Source: Cotesia glomerata
Lineage: Eukaryota; Arthropoda; Insecta; Hymenoptera; Braconidae
NCBI RefSeq assembly: GCF_020080835.1
Contig: NC_058158.1
Location: forward strand, 6,572,001-6,636,000
Direction: 5' to 3'
DNA: 64,000 bases
The notes beneath the pieces are model-generated. The model was not told where the DNA came from. It saw only the letters and a list, made by a program, of their open reading frames with translations, and made no database searches. Below are positions 37,137-49,909 of the stretch, piece after piece. The stretch's first letter is position 1. The number at the start of each line of letters is the position of its first letter. The position numbers were made by a program, and so were the translations under genes.

Positions 37137-37790
37137 GGGCCAGTTTTTCAATCCGAGATAAAATTTTATCCGAGATAAAAGTACTGCCATTATGATAAAA
37201 AAATAAATAATTCAGCAGTGATATTGCCTACGAATAATTTTCCTTGAATTCAGTCACTTATTTTAAATTAAAATAAATAAACATTAGCCACATGTCACAG
37301 AAATATTCACCTCCAACTGTGACAACTTCCTGATTGTAAATAAATAAAATAAAAATTAGGAAAACGGATGACTCTGAAGGAGATCCCTGTAACTTCCCGC
37401 TAATTCTATACCTAAGCGCTTGAAATTGCACTTATAATGTTGTTGAGCTCTTCAAGCTACAAATTACAATTTATGTGTTATTTTGAGCTTTATGAGCTCA
37501 GAGGTAGCTGTTCTATGCTTTTGTGCCCTTCGAGCTCATATCTTTCGTTTGACATATCTATTATTAATTTATAATTGTGTTAATTAATTTAAAATAATTT
37601 AAATGACACAATAAGAGGTTATTATTATTTTTATGATATATTTATTTATTTTTATTTAAATAAACGACCAAATTCATGGAGAACTAATTGAGAGCAATAT
37701 CACGTCGCTGAATTATTTATTTTTTTTTTTATTTTATTGGTGGTACTTTTATCTCGGATAAAATTTTATACCGGATTGAAAAACTGGCCC
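37137..37790. mobile_element. PIF/Harbinger-like non-autonomous DNA transposon
   Basis: Terminal inverted repeats of about 54 bases start GGGCCAGTTTTTCAATCCG on both ends, with about four or five mismatches between arms. TAA flanks each end (37134-37136 and 37791-37793). A 3-bp TWA duplication with GG-starting ends is characteristic of PIF/Harbinger. The 654-bp body has no transposase-sized ORF, so the element is non-autonomous. The TIR itself contains the palindrome GATAAAATTTTATC. It sits about 530 bp downstream of the LIM1 exon. Confidence 0.8.
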
Positions 37791-37810
37791 TAAGAATTTT
37801 TTTTCTTGAA

Positions 37811-37911
37811 GCCAACAAGGTGTATGTCAAAAAATATTTTTTTTTTTTATTTTACCCACAGATTTATACATTATTAAATAGATTGTAGGATTTTTTATTC
37901 GCCCTTTTGGC
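37811..37911. mobile_element. Small MITE with GCCAAAAGGGTGTAT-type ends
   Basis: The left end GCCAACAAGGTGTATGTC and the reverse complement of the right end, GCCAAAAGGGCGAATAAAAA, are similar, giving a 101-bp inverted-repeat unit. A third piece of the same end, in opposite orientation (ACACCCTTTTGAC), lies at 37120-37132 on the other side of the Harbinger-like element. The Harbinger element thus appears to have landed in or beside older copies of this family. Confidence 0.45.
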
Positions 37912-40003
37912 ATTAATAATACAACATGTTGTCAAAAATATTAAAGAATGTATTTACTTGTCTGAAAAGTTGATCTAAACAATTTTCATTTAATTCACAT
38001 AAAGATATTCGTTTATTAGCCTAATAATAAGTGCAATAATTGAAATTTTTTTATTAAAAATTTGACAAATTAAATGATGAATAAATTAAACTACATTTAT
38101 GGCACACTAGCTTGCAAGTCAATTAAACAATAATTTCTTAATTACTTAAGTTGATAAATATGCCTGTTAATATTATTGAAGATATCAAAACTATCTAAAA
38201 ATTTAAACTTTAAACTCTCACAAATAATTTTTATTAGATTATAACTCATGAGGTTAAAGTTTTTATTGATGGGTCAAAAAAAATAAACAACTGTCGACGA
38301 TCCCTCAAAAACGTTCACACCAAAGCGTAGTCCGTATCCGAATAATAATTTTAGAGCAGTATATTAGCACAACACATAATTATTATTTGGAAGAGTTAGA
38401 TGTTAGATGTTACATGTGGTTGATACTAAGGCAGTGAATGTGTTACAAAGCTCGAAGCTAGGTAATCGCTGGGGACTAGGACCGTTGTTCCAAATTTAGA
38501 GGATTCGAGGTCAGAGTACAATTTAATGAGAAACAGACGTCGACTTACATTACATTAGGTGGACCCGTCCGCCGCTCGGAATAGATCGACGTGCTGTTGC
38601 TGGCTCTACTCGGCCCGTCTATACTATACAGTATACCAGACCTACCATTTCTCGGCTTAGTTCTTAAGGTTTAACCGTCGGATACTCTCGGATCTCGCTC
38701 TTGATCTCATCTATCTCTCCACTCCGTTATTTATCTCTTTTATTTCACCCGTGGCTCATCTTTTTGCCTCCTCTTGAACTCGTACTTATTTTTCCTTCAA
38801 CTGTCATGAAGCACTCTGTACTCACTACTCTGCACAGTATTTACTTCGAGTATGCACTTAATACTTTGTACTCAATGTACTCGACATATAATCACTTAAG
38901 GTCCCAAACGAACAAAATACGAACAAAGTATCTCTAAGCCAATTACTGCTTTTTACTTTTAAAATAATCCGCTGTTTAATGTATCGTAATAAGTTTACAA
39001 TTTACAAGTGCTCTTTTTTTTTTTTTTATTTTAATTTATTCACTCTCAGAAGTTAATAAATTCAAATCGCAAAAAATACTACACTCTATTACATTTATTC
39101 CATTATAATAACTTGGGAATAAATAAAAAATAAATGAAATTTATTTGTCGAGTAATAATAATATGTTGAAGGAATTTAAATTTAAAAATTGTGAGATTTG
39201 AATTTAAAAGACTGTAAATTAATAAAATTTATCTAGCACTTTAAAATCATGTCAGGCACAATTTAACGTAAATTTTTTCTCCCTGAATACTTTAGTTGTC
39301 ACTGTTTTATTCCCATCAAATCCATTTTAAATTATCCGATTTTTTCCCATGCCAGTGAGAACAAAGTGTAGAACAGAAAAAAAAAACAAAAAAAAAAAAA
39401 GGTAATAGAATCTTATCAATCGTTTGTCTATTTCAAGTTGTTATAAAAACGAATAACTAAATAATTGAAAAAATAGGATGAAACTGGAACAGAGTCGAGT
39501 AGAACAGACAAGAATAATAATAAAAAGAAAAAGCCAAAAAAAGATAAATAAACGGTTTATATAAATGAAAAGTATTATTGATGCAGGAAACCGAATGTTT
39601 TTGAGTAAGGAGCAGAGTCTCTTGTAGAGGGAATGGAAGAAAGGAAGGAAAGTGAATGAAAAACGTTTTCCCAAAGCTCGCGTCGATAAAATAAACAAAT
39701 AAAACCTCGAGCACGTGGCCCAGATGAGCAGGTGTGTGCATGGGCCAGAGCGAGACGAATAAGGGGAATAGAAGATGATAGAGATGGCTCGTTTCTTTTG
39801 GATTCAAGGAATGTTTCAATCAGTTTGATTGAAGGGCTGAGCTACGGCAAGAGGGTAAACTCGATTTACAGGCATCTATCTATACCTATACGTTTATTTA
39901 CGAGTACGTTTACGTGTATGTGTGCTGGAAAGAGACGAGAAGTGGGGTTGCGGTACTTGTGCAGAAGCTACTGTCGTTCGGGGGTTGACTGCTATGCTGT
40001 TAG

Positions 40004-40103
<100 letters not shown>

Positions 40104-41011
40104 AATGAAGCTACACTACCACTACAGCTACAGCTACTTCTCCTAAAGCGGCGGAGAAAATGAGACAGAAAACAGGAGAGCCGGGTGCCGTTGCACAATC
40201 ACCGGGATGCGTCCAATCATCCCTCTCTTGGCTGTCGGCATTTGGCGATACGTAGACGTGGAATTGAGAGAGCAAGTGAGCGAGTAAAAAGATAAGTATG
40301 AAGATGGATGTATACATACGAATGTGTGTTTGATTTTTATGTATGAGGGGAACGGTAGAGGCAGAAGTAGTTTGAGATGTAGTGTGTAGTTGTAGGAACT
40401 GGAGTTGAAGCTGGAGTGAGAGTTTGGTCGACGCGACTTCGGAGGACGGATACGGAGGGCCAATCATCGCGGTGGGTTTCCGGTGGAGCGCGTCAGCCCA
40501 ACGTCACGCGGTCCCTGTGTTGGCCTAGATGTGCAATCAGACTGGCTTAAACCGGGATAGGATCGAATCGGATCCTTCTTCCTCTGCTCTGAATCGTAGA
40601 ATCGTCTCTGCTCAACTCAACTTGGGTCGTCTTGGTTTGGGCTGGCACTCTACGTGCATCATCCTCTGCGTCCCTCAGCTTCTCTACCTGGCCGAATACC
40701 AAATTCTGGCAATTTGGTAACTGGTTGTTGTAGTACTTTGTTGAATCAACATGATTGGGCTTGACGCAATGAGGTATACCAAAGAGAAACGAACCAAAAA
40801 TATCTACGGCTTAGTATAGGGTTAGTCTGATATTTTGTTTTTGTTTAAAAAATTAGACTGTTAAATATTTTTTATTTTATTTTTTTAATGTTAAAGAGAA
40901 ATAATTAAAAAATTTTTAAAGCATTAATTATTTTGATTTTTATAATTTCATTTCAATAGAACGTTTCGAGATTCAATTGTATGTTTTCGTAATTTTATGT
41001 CAATTTGTCTA

Positions 41012-41130
41012 CACTAAAAAAAAAAAAAAATTAACTTGATTTAGGAGAAAAATTCTTGAATAAAATAAAATTTATTAGAGAAAACTCTTGAAAATAATTT
41101 TTTTGGTTCAAGAATTTTGTTTTGCATTGT
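41012..41130. mobile_element. Truncated MITE of the CTTGATTCAAG family
   Basis: The left end CACTAAAAAAA is followed by AATTAACTTGATTTAGGAG and TTCTTGAA motifs as in the full copies, but only about 120 bp remain and the right end is degraded (GGTTCAAGAATTTTG then TTTTGCATTGTA). Internally deleted relic. Confidence 0.6.
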
Positions 41131-42037
41131 AAAAAAATAAATAACAAAAACGTTAAAACAATATTATTATTTAAAGTAAATTACTTTATCTAAACTACTT
41201 AGAAATAATAGCTAGCTATTAAAAAGTAAATCAATTTGCCCTAATTTCTTATCAGCTTTAAAATTAGCGTCTACCTCATGACAAGCGACTGTTCAAAAGA
41301 TAACTCGTTACGTGAATATTGAGTACTTTTTAAAGGGAGAAAGAAACCGGTTAGAATTGTGCGTATATGTGCAAATATTTATATGTAAAAATGTATATTG
41401 ACAAAGCAATAAAAGAAAAATAATAAAAACCAGGAAGGAGAATTAATGAATAATGAATAATGAGTTTATACGAGTATTGTGTGCGGTAAAAATAGTAAGA
41501 GGTAAGAGGTAAGAGGTAACTAGTGTAAAAAATGAACGAAAGTGTGTGCTCGGAGGGTGGATAGAGCGAGAGAGTAGGTGGCGGAGGGTAGGAGCCTTGG
41601 CGATAAGGGGTTCATTAGAGGCAGTTTATTACCGCCTTTGAAGTCTCTCGCGTGTTGCCATTAAGTCTCGCTCGATATCTCGTAATATCTCGCTCTAATC
41701 TTGTGAGTAGAAGTTAATTGCTACCTCCCCCTGGCGTTTTCCGTCTTCCTTTATCCTTCTATTTCTTTTCACCCCTCGAGCCTCACCACTGCTAGCGTCT
41801 TCCTCTTCATCTTCGTCTTCAGACACGATTATCCAGGCGCACGTGTCGCTTTTACTTCTATTCACTATTAAACACACACTTTCAAATTTGAATTTAACCA
41901 ACCTTTATAAACGTTATTACATCTTGTGTGTGCATACATATATCATTTCAGTGCTTTATAGTCAGGTAATTATTCCCTTGATAGTGTCTTATTAAAAGAT
42001 CCTTGTAAAAATTTTCCGGTATGGCTTGATATGCGTA

Positions 42038-42240
42038 CACAGAAAAAAAAATTTACTTGAATCAAGTAAATAATTTTGAAGAATTTCATCTTATTGATTT
42101 GAATAGAAAAATTCTCAAACTAAGAAATTTTTATTTAATTCAAGAACTTTTCGTCTTGATTCAAAACAATGAAACTCTTCAAAATTATTTTCTTAGTTCA
42201 AGAATTTTTCCCTTGATTCAAGTTAATTTTTTTTTCTGTC
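42038..42240. mobile_element. MITE, CTTGATTCAAG family, copy with TA duplication
   Basis: The left end CACAGAAAAAAAA and right end TTTTTTTTTCTGTC enclose 203 bp, with TA at 42036-42037 and 42241-42242. The interior has ACTTGAATCAAG, GTCTTGATTCAAAAC and paired TTTTGAAGA / TCTTCAAAA. A clean target duplication supports transposition by a Tc1/mariner-type enzyme. Confidence 0.82.
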
Positions 42241-45207
42241 TATATATAATTATTTGATATGAACATATATGTCCACATATGGAAACTAACAATATGAGGA
42301 TATATTATGACTTATATGATCATATAAAAAATTATATAAGATACATGTCCATGTCAGACTGTATCAGGAAGTTTTTTAACGAGAAAAGTCTCTCGGTTTG
42401 AATTGAACTTTATTATTAAAAAATTTAATTTTGTTAATAAAATAAAATACACCCATAAAATGCTTGACACAAAAATAATGACTAATAAATAAGAAAAAGA
42501 GGTGTTAATTTCGTTTATTATTAACCTCAAAGACTAGCCTGTCAGCGAAAGAGAGACATAAGCGCCGTCTAATATCCAGAAGATGACAAACGTGTCGTGC
42601 ATCATCTTCCTCTCGCTTTCTCGTGTTACGGATCTTGCACGTTTATCTGTTCACTTAAATCCCTATATCTATATGTGGAAGAAAATCCAAAGCTCAAAGC
42701 TCAGTGGAGCTTTTACACGACGTATGTCATCGGACAGACTGAGCGAAAAATGATATTTTCACCACAGTTCTTTCACACGCGCGTTGCTTTTAACATTTAA
42801 TTCTCATGTTATCATATTTATTTTTAATAATTGCTATATGTTTCTATTTATATTGATTTAGGGTCTTTTCAAATATGTATCTCATATAATTCTACATTAA
42901 CAAAAGTTATAGTTATTACACTGATACTCTAATAACCGCAACCAATTATAGATAATAACAACGGTCTAATAATTTGTGCAATTTTCCGAGGTTTAATTAC
43001 TTTTGAATTTCATTGAAATATCGATTAATTTACTTGAGTTGCAATTGACGGTTTAATTACCTTTAGAATAGCAAATATAACGTTTGAATTTAGCGTCTGA
43101 ATTTGCGTATATAAACTTTCACGCAACTTTGACTGAGCAATAATTAAATTGATCGAACAATCTACGTCAACTGATTAAAATTTATCGTTTAAAATTCATC
43201 AGTGTAATAGTATTTCCTAAATAAAGTATATACATTATACATCCATTCAAATCTAATTAGTTTAAATTGAACTGATGACCTCAAAGCGATTAAGTATTAA
43301 AAAAAAATCTAAATTTCAATTTCAATTCAAATAAAAAAAAATATTTAAACAGTTTATTTTTATCATAAAATCTATTTTTAGAAATTCTACATATAAATAA
43401 GTTTACTTGACATAAACACTATTCCTTTTTCTTACACAGAGCCTTGATTACATATTCATCAACATTTATTCAATAAAATCTTGTGTATTTTTGTAATTGT
43501 TATTGTTATTGTTATTATTATTTTACCGAAGTTGTTGATTATTGAAAGAACCAAGTAGCACATCGCATTGACTCATCGTGTCATCTATATACAGACCCAT
43601 ACATGTCTTAGTACTGGTATCGGTATTATGCTGAATAATATATAGCAGCGTCGTCACGTTCTGTGCAAACGAATTTCCCGTACTTTGCTCCTTTGACGAA
43701 GATCTCCGGGTATTGGTACTCAAACGTACGAACCACCTACCACCTACCAGCTAGTATAGCTAGCAGATAGTGTATAGCCGGAACGTATGTCGAGAACAGA
43801 TAATCCGTAAAAAAAATAGTCGTCACATTGACAACATATAGAATACCTTTTTCTCTACACTCATTTCTACTTTTTCGCACATATGTATTTTTACATCTAT
43901 ATCTATACATATCTCTCTGTGTATGTGTTTAACTAGGAAGCGACGTCCAATGACGCCAGGCAATTACTTCAGTAGCCCCCTCTTGTTTTCGCTCGGTTGC
44001 AATTATTGCCAGGACATCCTTTGTTTTCTACTAATTGAAAAATACTTGCGAGTCACTATAGCTAGGTAAAAAAAACGACAGCCCGGGAGGGAGAAGGGGA
44101 GAGCCTGGGCTATGCTAGCATGCAGGGAGAGAAGATGTCTATAGACTGTGGACTGTAGATTAGACCAGAGGAACTTTATCGGCTTCTATACGGTTTGTAC
44201 GGTATCTGTCAAAGACGCGTGTGACTCTGATAAAAAATAATTTGAAAAAAAAAAATAAAAAACGATTATAGATTTAGTAAATTGAATTTATTTAATCAGT
44301 TAGCTTACTATCTGTTTGTGTATACATGAATGGGGATAGTATAGCGATGAGAGAGAAGCTGAAGCAGAAACTCTTTTCGATAAATGCAGCCCGGGTAACT
44401 TTAATTATTGTTATGTTTTATTTTTAATTCAATTGGATCCAATTAATTACACAAAGCGATTTATGTGCAGTGGTACCTTTGCGGAGGCGTATGGGCGTTA
44501 GTCGACACAATACAATATTATTTGACTGTATCTTTCCGCGATTTTCGTATGCAGATAAAATGAATTTTTCCTATATATATGACGTACAGTGGGCGCTTTA
44601 ATGCTTTTCAAAAAGACTCTCGATTCACCCATGTGAACTCATTCAAATATTAAACCTGAAAGCTGGACTGTTCTATTCATTGAGTTAAATAATAATTATA
44701 ATTATAAATAATAATTATTTGTCTGTGAGCTTTAAAAATTAAAAGTTTTTATCTTTTGTTGGAATTGTTTTATGGAAAATATTTTTTTCAATTCAATGTG
44801 GAAATTTTAATCTGAATAATTGAAGCAAAAAAAGTTTATCTAAAATTTTTGTACGTGCATACAAAAATAATAAATAATAAACTTACTGAGGAGTATATTT
44901 ACGGGAATTATATTCTATTTATGTCGATAATTTTTTACAATCCGTAAAAAATACCGTAAGAAATAATTTCTTTGGGATCTATTACACACAACCAGTTGAC
45001 AAATAACCCGACAAACGGTTTTTACTTGTGTCGGTTTTATTTTTTAGTTAACCCGTTGTTTTTGTATTTATTTTTTTATCATCTTCACTTGTGTGTTCTC
45101 TCCGCAAAACCATTCGCTGCTCGCTGCACATCATGAATTTTAATCCGCGCGTCAGTTAGACGTTAAAAAAACTCACTTGTGAACGTAAAAACAAAAACAA
45201 CAAAACT

Positions 45208-45234
45208 AAAAAAAAAAAAAAAAAAAAAAAAAAA
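45208..45234. repeat. Poly-A tract
   Basis: About 27 A residues preceded by an A-rich AACAAAAC stretch. Could be a retroposon tail, but no body was recognised. Confidence 0.93.
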
Positions 45235-46850
45235 TCAAATAAAATAAAACGACACATGTTAATATTTTTTCAAAGTTTCACTCTCACGAATTTTTTAACC
45301 AAAAGAAAAATAAACTTTGTCATTCCGTCGTTAGGAGAACAAAATATTATTAGAACGAACGCAGTCATTAAATTCATTGAAATGCCCTTTATATTTTTTT
45401 CTGTTAGATAAAACTCATAAATTAATAAACATCCACGTGTTTTAAATAAATAAAGCCCATTACAATTTACAGGATAGCTCACTAAAACGATGTACGTTAG
45501 AACATTTAAAGTTTTATATTTTTTGTAGGCCATATCAACTCCCCCAATTCCCCTTTGACGGGTTTTGTTCACTCGTGAAAAACCAATCGGTTCCAACGAA
45601 CGCTCGATGCGTAAAATATACGTCATTTGCTTGTAAAAATACGTCGCCTTTAATTTGCCAAACCGCATGCTCAAAAAATTAAACCAAAAAAAAAATATTC
45701 CACCGTTTCATACTTTCAATTATGCTGCAAGCGCTTTTCTCACTTTTTTTACTACTAACTATATCAATTTTATTTTTTATCCTATCCTAACTTTTTTCTA
45801 CACCGTCGAATTATTTAATACATCGCATATAAAGATAGTATATAGATGAATAGTTTGGCGGAATAAAAAAAATTGTCACGAATATCTGATCAAAGAAACA
45901 AATTGATTTACATCAATATCCCAATAATTTTTAATAACAATCCTCTTTGTCTCTTATCTGTATTAATATCAAAGAAAATTTTTTCAAAGGGATAAGAATT
46001 TTATTATACATTTTTTAAAATTCCATACAACATTGCACCACTCTGCTCCAATATATATAGATATAAATACATGAATATACAGTTAAGAGAGATAGCAAGG
46101 GGTAGAGAACTGTAATAATAATCTAATTTTGAACCAGCGAGTAGCATAGTAAATAGCGCTGTGAATTATATTTGTCGTCGAGATTCTCAGTTGGGATATG
46201 GCCATTCCATTCTATTTTACTTGCATTTCTGGTACAGTCGCGTTCCGCATATCTAACTCAATACCAACAATCAGACATCACTTACTTGCACAAATTGTTA
46301 TACAAAAAAATAAAAGTTAGAATTGTTAACAAGTAATTTAAAGATATGAAATTTGTTATCTTAATTATTCGAAAATATGTATATAAAAAAATTTATTACA
46401 CACTAAACGCGTTAGTTGATTCGAATAAATCAGGAGAGTCATGAAATTCACCAATTCAATCACTTGGAGAATTTACAATCAGTGAATCAAGGTTAAACTG
46501 TTCAAGCTTACAGACTTCTCGGAGTCCTTGATTGACGCCCTTCCGCCGCCATGCTCTCTAGCAATGCCTCAAAAAATTTTATGTTTCAACCGTCTGTGTT
46601 TTACTGAGAGTCAACATCGTCATCATGTGTTACTATGTTTTGACAAGTCTATATACCAACTTTTTTATTCTTATTCAACTCTTATCTTTATCTTACTCCA
46701 CTCGGCTTCTTAGATGATAAAATGGATCGAAAGCAGTTTTCTTCAAAATTTTCACTCAAATCTTCCATTTAGTGACAAAAATAAAATCATTGCAGTAAAA
46801 ATTATTCAAGAAATTAAATTATTGCTATACATTATATGAAGTCAATTATT

Positions 46851-47070
46851 AAAGCCAAAAGGGTGTATAAAAAAAAAAGTTTTTTTTATATTTTCTCCTT
46901 TAAAAATTGTGTGATAAAATATTTTTAAAATAAAATAAATTATTGAACTCAGATTTTTATAAATGAAAATTTTTTTTAATTTTATATTTTTATAGTCAAA
47001 AGTTCAATTTTTAAAACAAAAAATTAAAAAATGACAGAAAATTTTTTTTATATCCATTTTTTTGGCTTAA
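46851..47070. mobile_element. MITE-like inverted repeat, GCCAAAAGGGTGTAT family
   Basis: Left end AAAGCCAAAAGGGTGTATAA and the reverse complement of the right end, TTAAGCCAAAAAAATGGATA, bracket about 220 bp of very AT-rich DNA. The left end matches the pieces near 37.1 and 37.8 kb. No ORF. The right arm is degraded by T-runs. Confidence 0.45.
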
Positions 47071-48689
47071 AAGATTTTTTTTTTTCTTAAAATTGAAAAG
47101 ATATATCTCAAAAAAATTTTATTTCTCATTTTTCCAATAAATTTCCACATTCTATTTCTTAATATTCATAGAGTACATCTCTTTGGATTTTGTAACGCAA
47201 TATAATAAATTTGATTAAATTTCCGATACTCATTTTCTCCGTGTAAGATAAACCATTGAACAAATTATGATTATAATTATAATTGGATACTATTTCAAAG
47301 TACTTAACATCAGAGGCGTTTAAATAACAGACAAAACACCTACGGGTATTGATCAGAGATTTATCAGCAAGTCACCAACTTAAATCTGCGGGTGATGTTC
47401 CATAACATCTCACGCTTCGTTACCGCAGCTTTACGTCTAGCCCTCAGTAAGGGTGTGTTGATGCGTCTACACGTACACAAAATACAATGGCACATTACAA
47501 AGAACACAACACACTGCAGACTCCAAAGCCAGCTCATGGAATCTGTCTCATTAACAATCTAATTAATAATCCAATTACGCGGCAAGATCCCTCTTGGCAT
47601 ATTTTCACGGTAACAGGAAAACAATTCTGTCGGACAAGACAGCCAAAGCTCGGTACTCTCAGTACTCGAGAATCCCTCTCCCTTTTTACACAACTTCTTT
47701 CTCGCTCCTTTTCCTTATTTCCTTCCTATCCTTCTATACCGACTTCTATTCTCCCTGTACTTATTTTACAGAGCATGAGTAAGAGTTGAGTCGTCTTACT
47801 CATTCCAACCCCAGAGCAGAATCGCGCGTGAATCTTTCACTCCATCCCTATCTCTCTTGCGTCTTCTGACTCTGAAATCCACCCGCTGCAATACAAGAGA
47901 AGAGTGACGTCGACGAGAGCTCTGTACCAGCTGAGTGGGTTCTCTTCACCCCCAAGAATTTAATAAGCAATTACCAGGGATATGAAACGAGACGCATCTG
48001 TGTGTGTACCTGTATTAAACCGAATTTAATTCGCGGGCAAAAGGTCAGGGCACAATCAGACAGTCAGAAAGTCGACTTTATAAAATTTATATTTATAGTT
48101 TTATTTGAGTTTTTAGTTTCTATTTTCTTCCGTATTGATAAAAATTTCATTTTCTGTTATAACATTTTTTTGTTACATAAATTCACTTACTTCAAGGTTT
48201 TATTATATTTTTTACACAATTATTAAATTTAAGATTCTTTGAATCGCACAAATTTTTTTTCCGTCCTTCACTTAATATTACAGACGATAAATTCTTATTT
48301 AATTATTTTACAGACGTTCAAAAATTTCAAAATAATTTATTACAATATTTTATTTAAATATTTATTTTGTTAATAACAATTATAAATATTTTTAAGATTA
48401 ATTAAAAATTAATTGAAGCATTGAAAATTAAAACTCCAAACGTGTTTAAATCTAGAACAAAATTTGAGAAATTAAATTAAATAAAGTAAGTTACAAACCT
48501 GTACGAAAAAAATAATTAAAAAGTATTATTTTTGAATTCTCATTAGCGTTACTTTGTTTAAAATAGATGTTTGGCTAGAAAAATAATTAGTAAACTCTAT
48601 AAGATTAAAGTTTAATTAATGTATGCATAAATGTACATATTTATTTGTGTATAAATAGGAGGTAAAGAGATTGTGAATTGTTATGAGAA

Positions 48690-48850
48690 ACGGGCGGCTA
48701 GGTGAAAAGGCATTAACGTCCTCTTAACATGCAGATTGCTCTCTAAAGACTTTGGAGTTCCTCGAACGTTGATTGGACGATTATTTAATGCCCGCTTGAT
48801 GCATTACGCCATTGGCACACCAGAGCTCTGCGTATGTTATGAGCTATGAC
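48690..48850. promoter_or_regulatory. GC-balanced intronic block, candidate regulatory element
   Basis: Complex sequence with GGCATTAACG, GATTGGACGATTATTTAATG and CGCCATTGGC stands out from AT-rich flanks in the presumed LMO4 intron. It contains CCAAT-box-like words in both orientations (ATTGG). Non-coding in all frames. Confidence 0.2.
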
Positions 48851-49909
48851 GTATAGACTCTAAACGTTATGCATTCATATATTTTAATAATATTTAACAT
48901 GGGCATTCAAAAAAGTCGAGTGGTTGTACTGAGAAAATTTAAATCTAATCTGAATCTAAATTGATAATTTATAAATTATTAAAAAAAAAAAATAAATAAT
49001 AAAAATGTATTATATAAAAAAGATTAAGTATCGAGTTGAGAAGTAGATTTTTATTTTAATGGTTAAATGTCAGATAAAACATACGTAGTTGAATCGCTCT
49101 TCCAATAATATTTAATAGCGTTAAATTACAGCGAAATTGGATATTTTAATTTACTTCGGGTGTATGTGTAAGGAGTTATATTAAAAGTATATTTAAATTA
49201 GCCGGAGAATAAAAATAACGATCCTGGTTTTTGGCTCCGGGGGTTTTTAATGTAAATTTTCTTTCTGTTAATTATATGTAGATTGAGCGATATCTCTTGA
49301 ACGAGCAGTCTGTCTTTTTGGTTATTTTGTTTAATAAACATTCTTAATACTCAATATTCTTTTTTTATTTTAGATATTAAATTTTATCATATTATGTTAT
49401 ACTTATTTATTAATTTGTTTAGTCCTGAAGTACTGTGATGGATACCGGTTATTATTTAATATTTACAATATCGTTAAATAAATAATTTATTAGTTTTCAT
49501 TAGTGATAATTCACTTTGAGGCAATAAAAGGTATCCCTCGGTGATTGTGGTTTAGTTGGCCCTATCTGTTAGGTACCAGTATGCCCACGTGCGTTATCTC
49601 GAAAATAGTCTAGTGGGTTCGAAATGACCAATGCGTGAGACACTGCGGTGAGTACTAATAGGGTGGCGTGTTAGACTAACGATAAGCATTTAGATAGCTT
49701 TTTCTCTATCTTTGTTTTTATTTATCTTTATTATATAATTAATTTTTAAACAATTATCTAAATTTTGCTAACCCAGATTTCAAAATTAATTTCTTAATTG
49801 AAAAATAATTTTTTTTTAAAGATGCTTAAATAAAAATTTCAATATTTAGCTTAAAATTTAAATGTTCAATTTTTTTAGTCTAAAATTAAAATTAATATTT
49901 GTAATTATT

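Noticed and set aside
45270..45674. 134-codon minus strand reading frame
   Set aside because: Longest minus-strand frame away from repeats, but the product is AT-codon biased with no recognisable motif and no promoter or splice context; I cannot support it as a gene.
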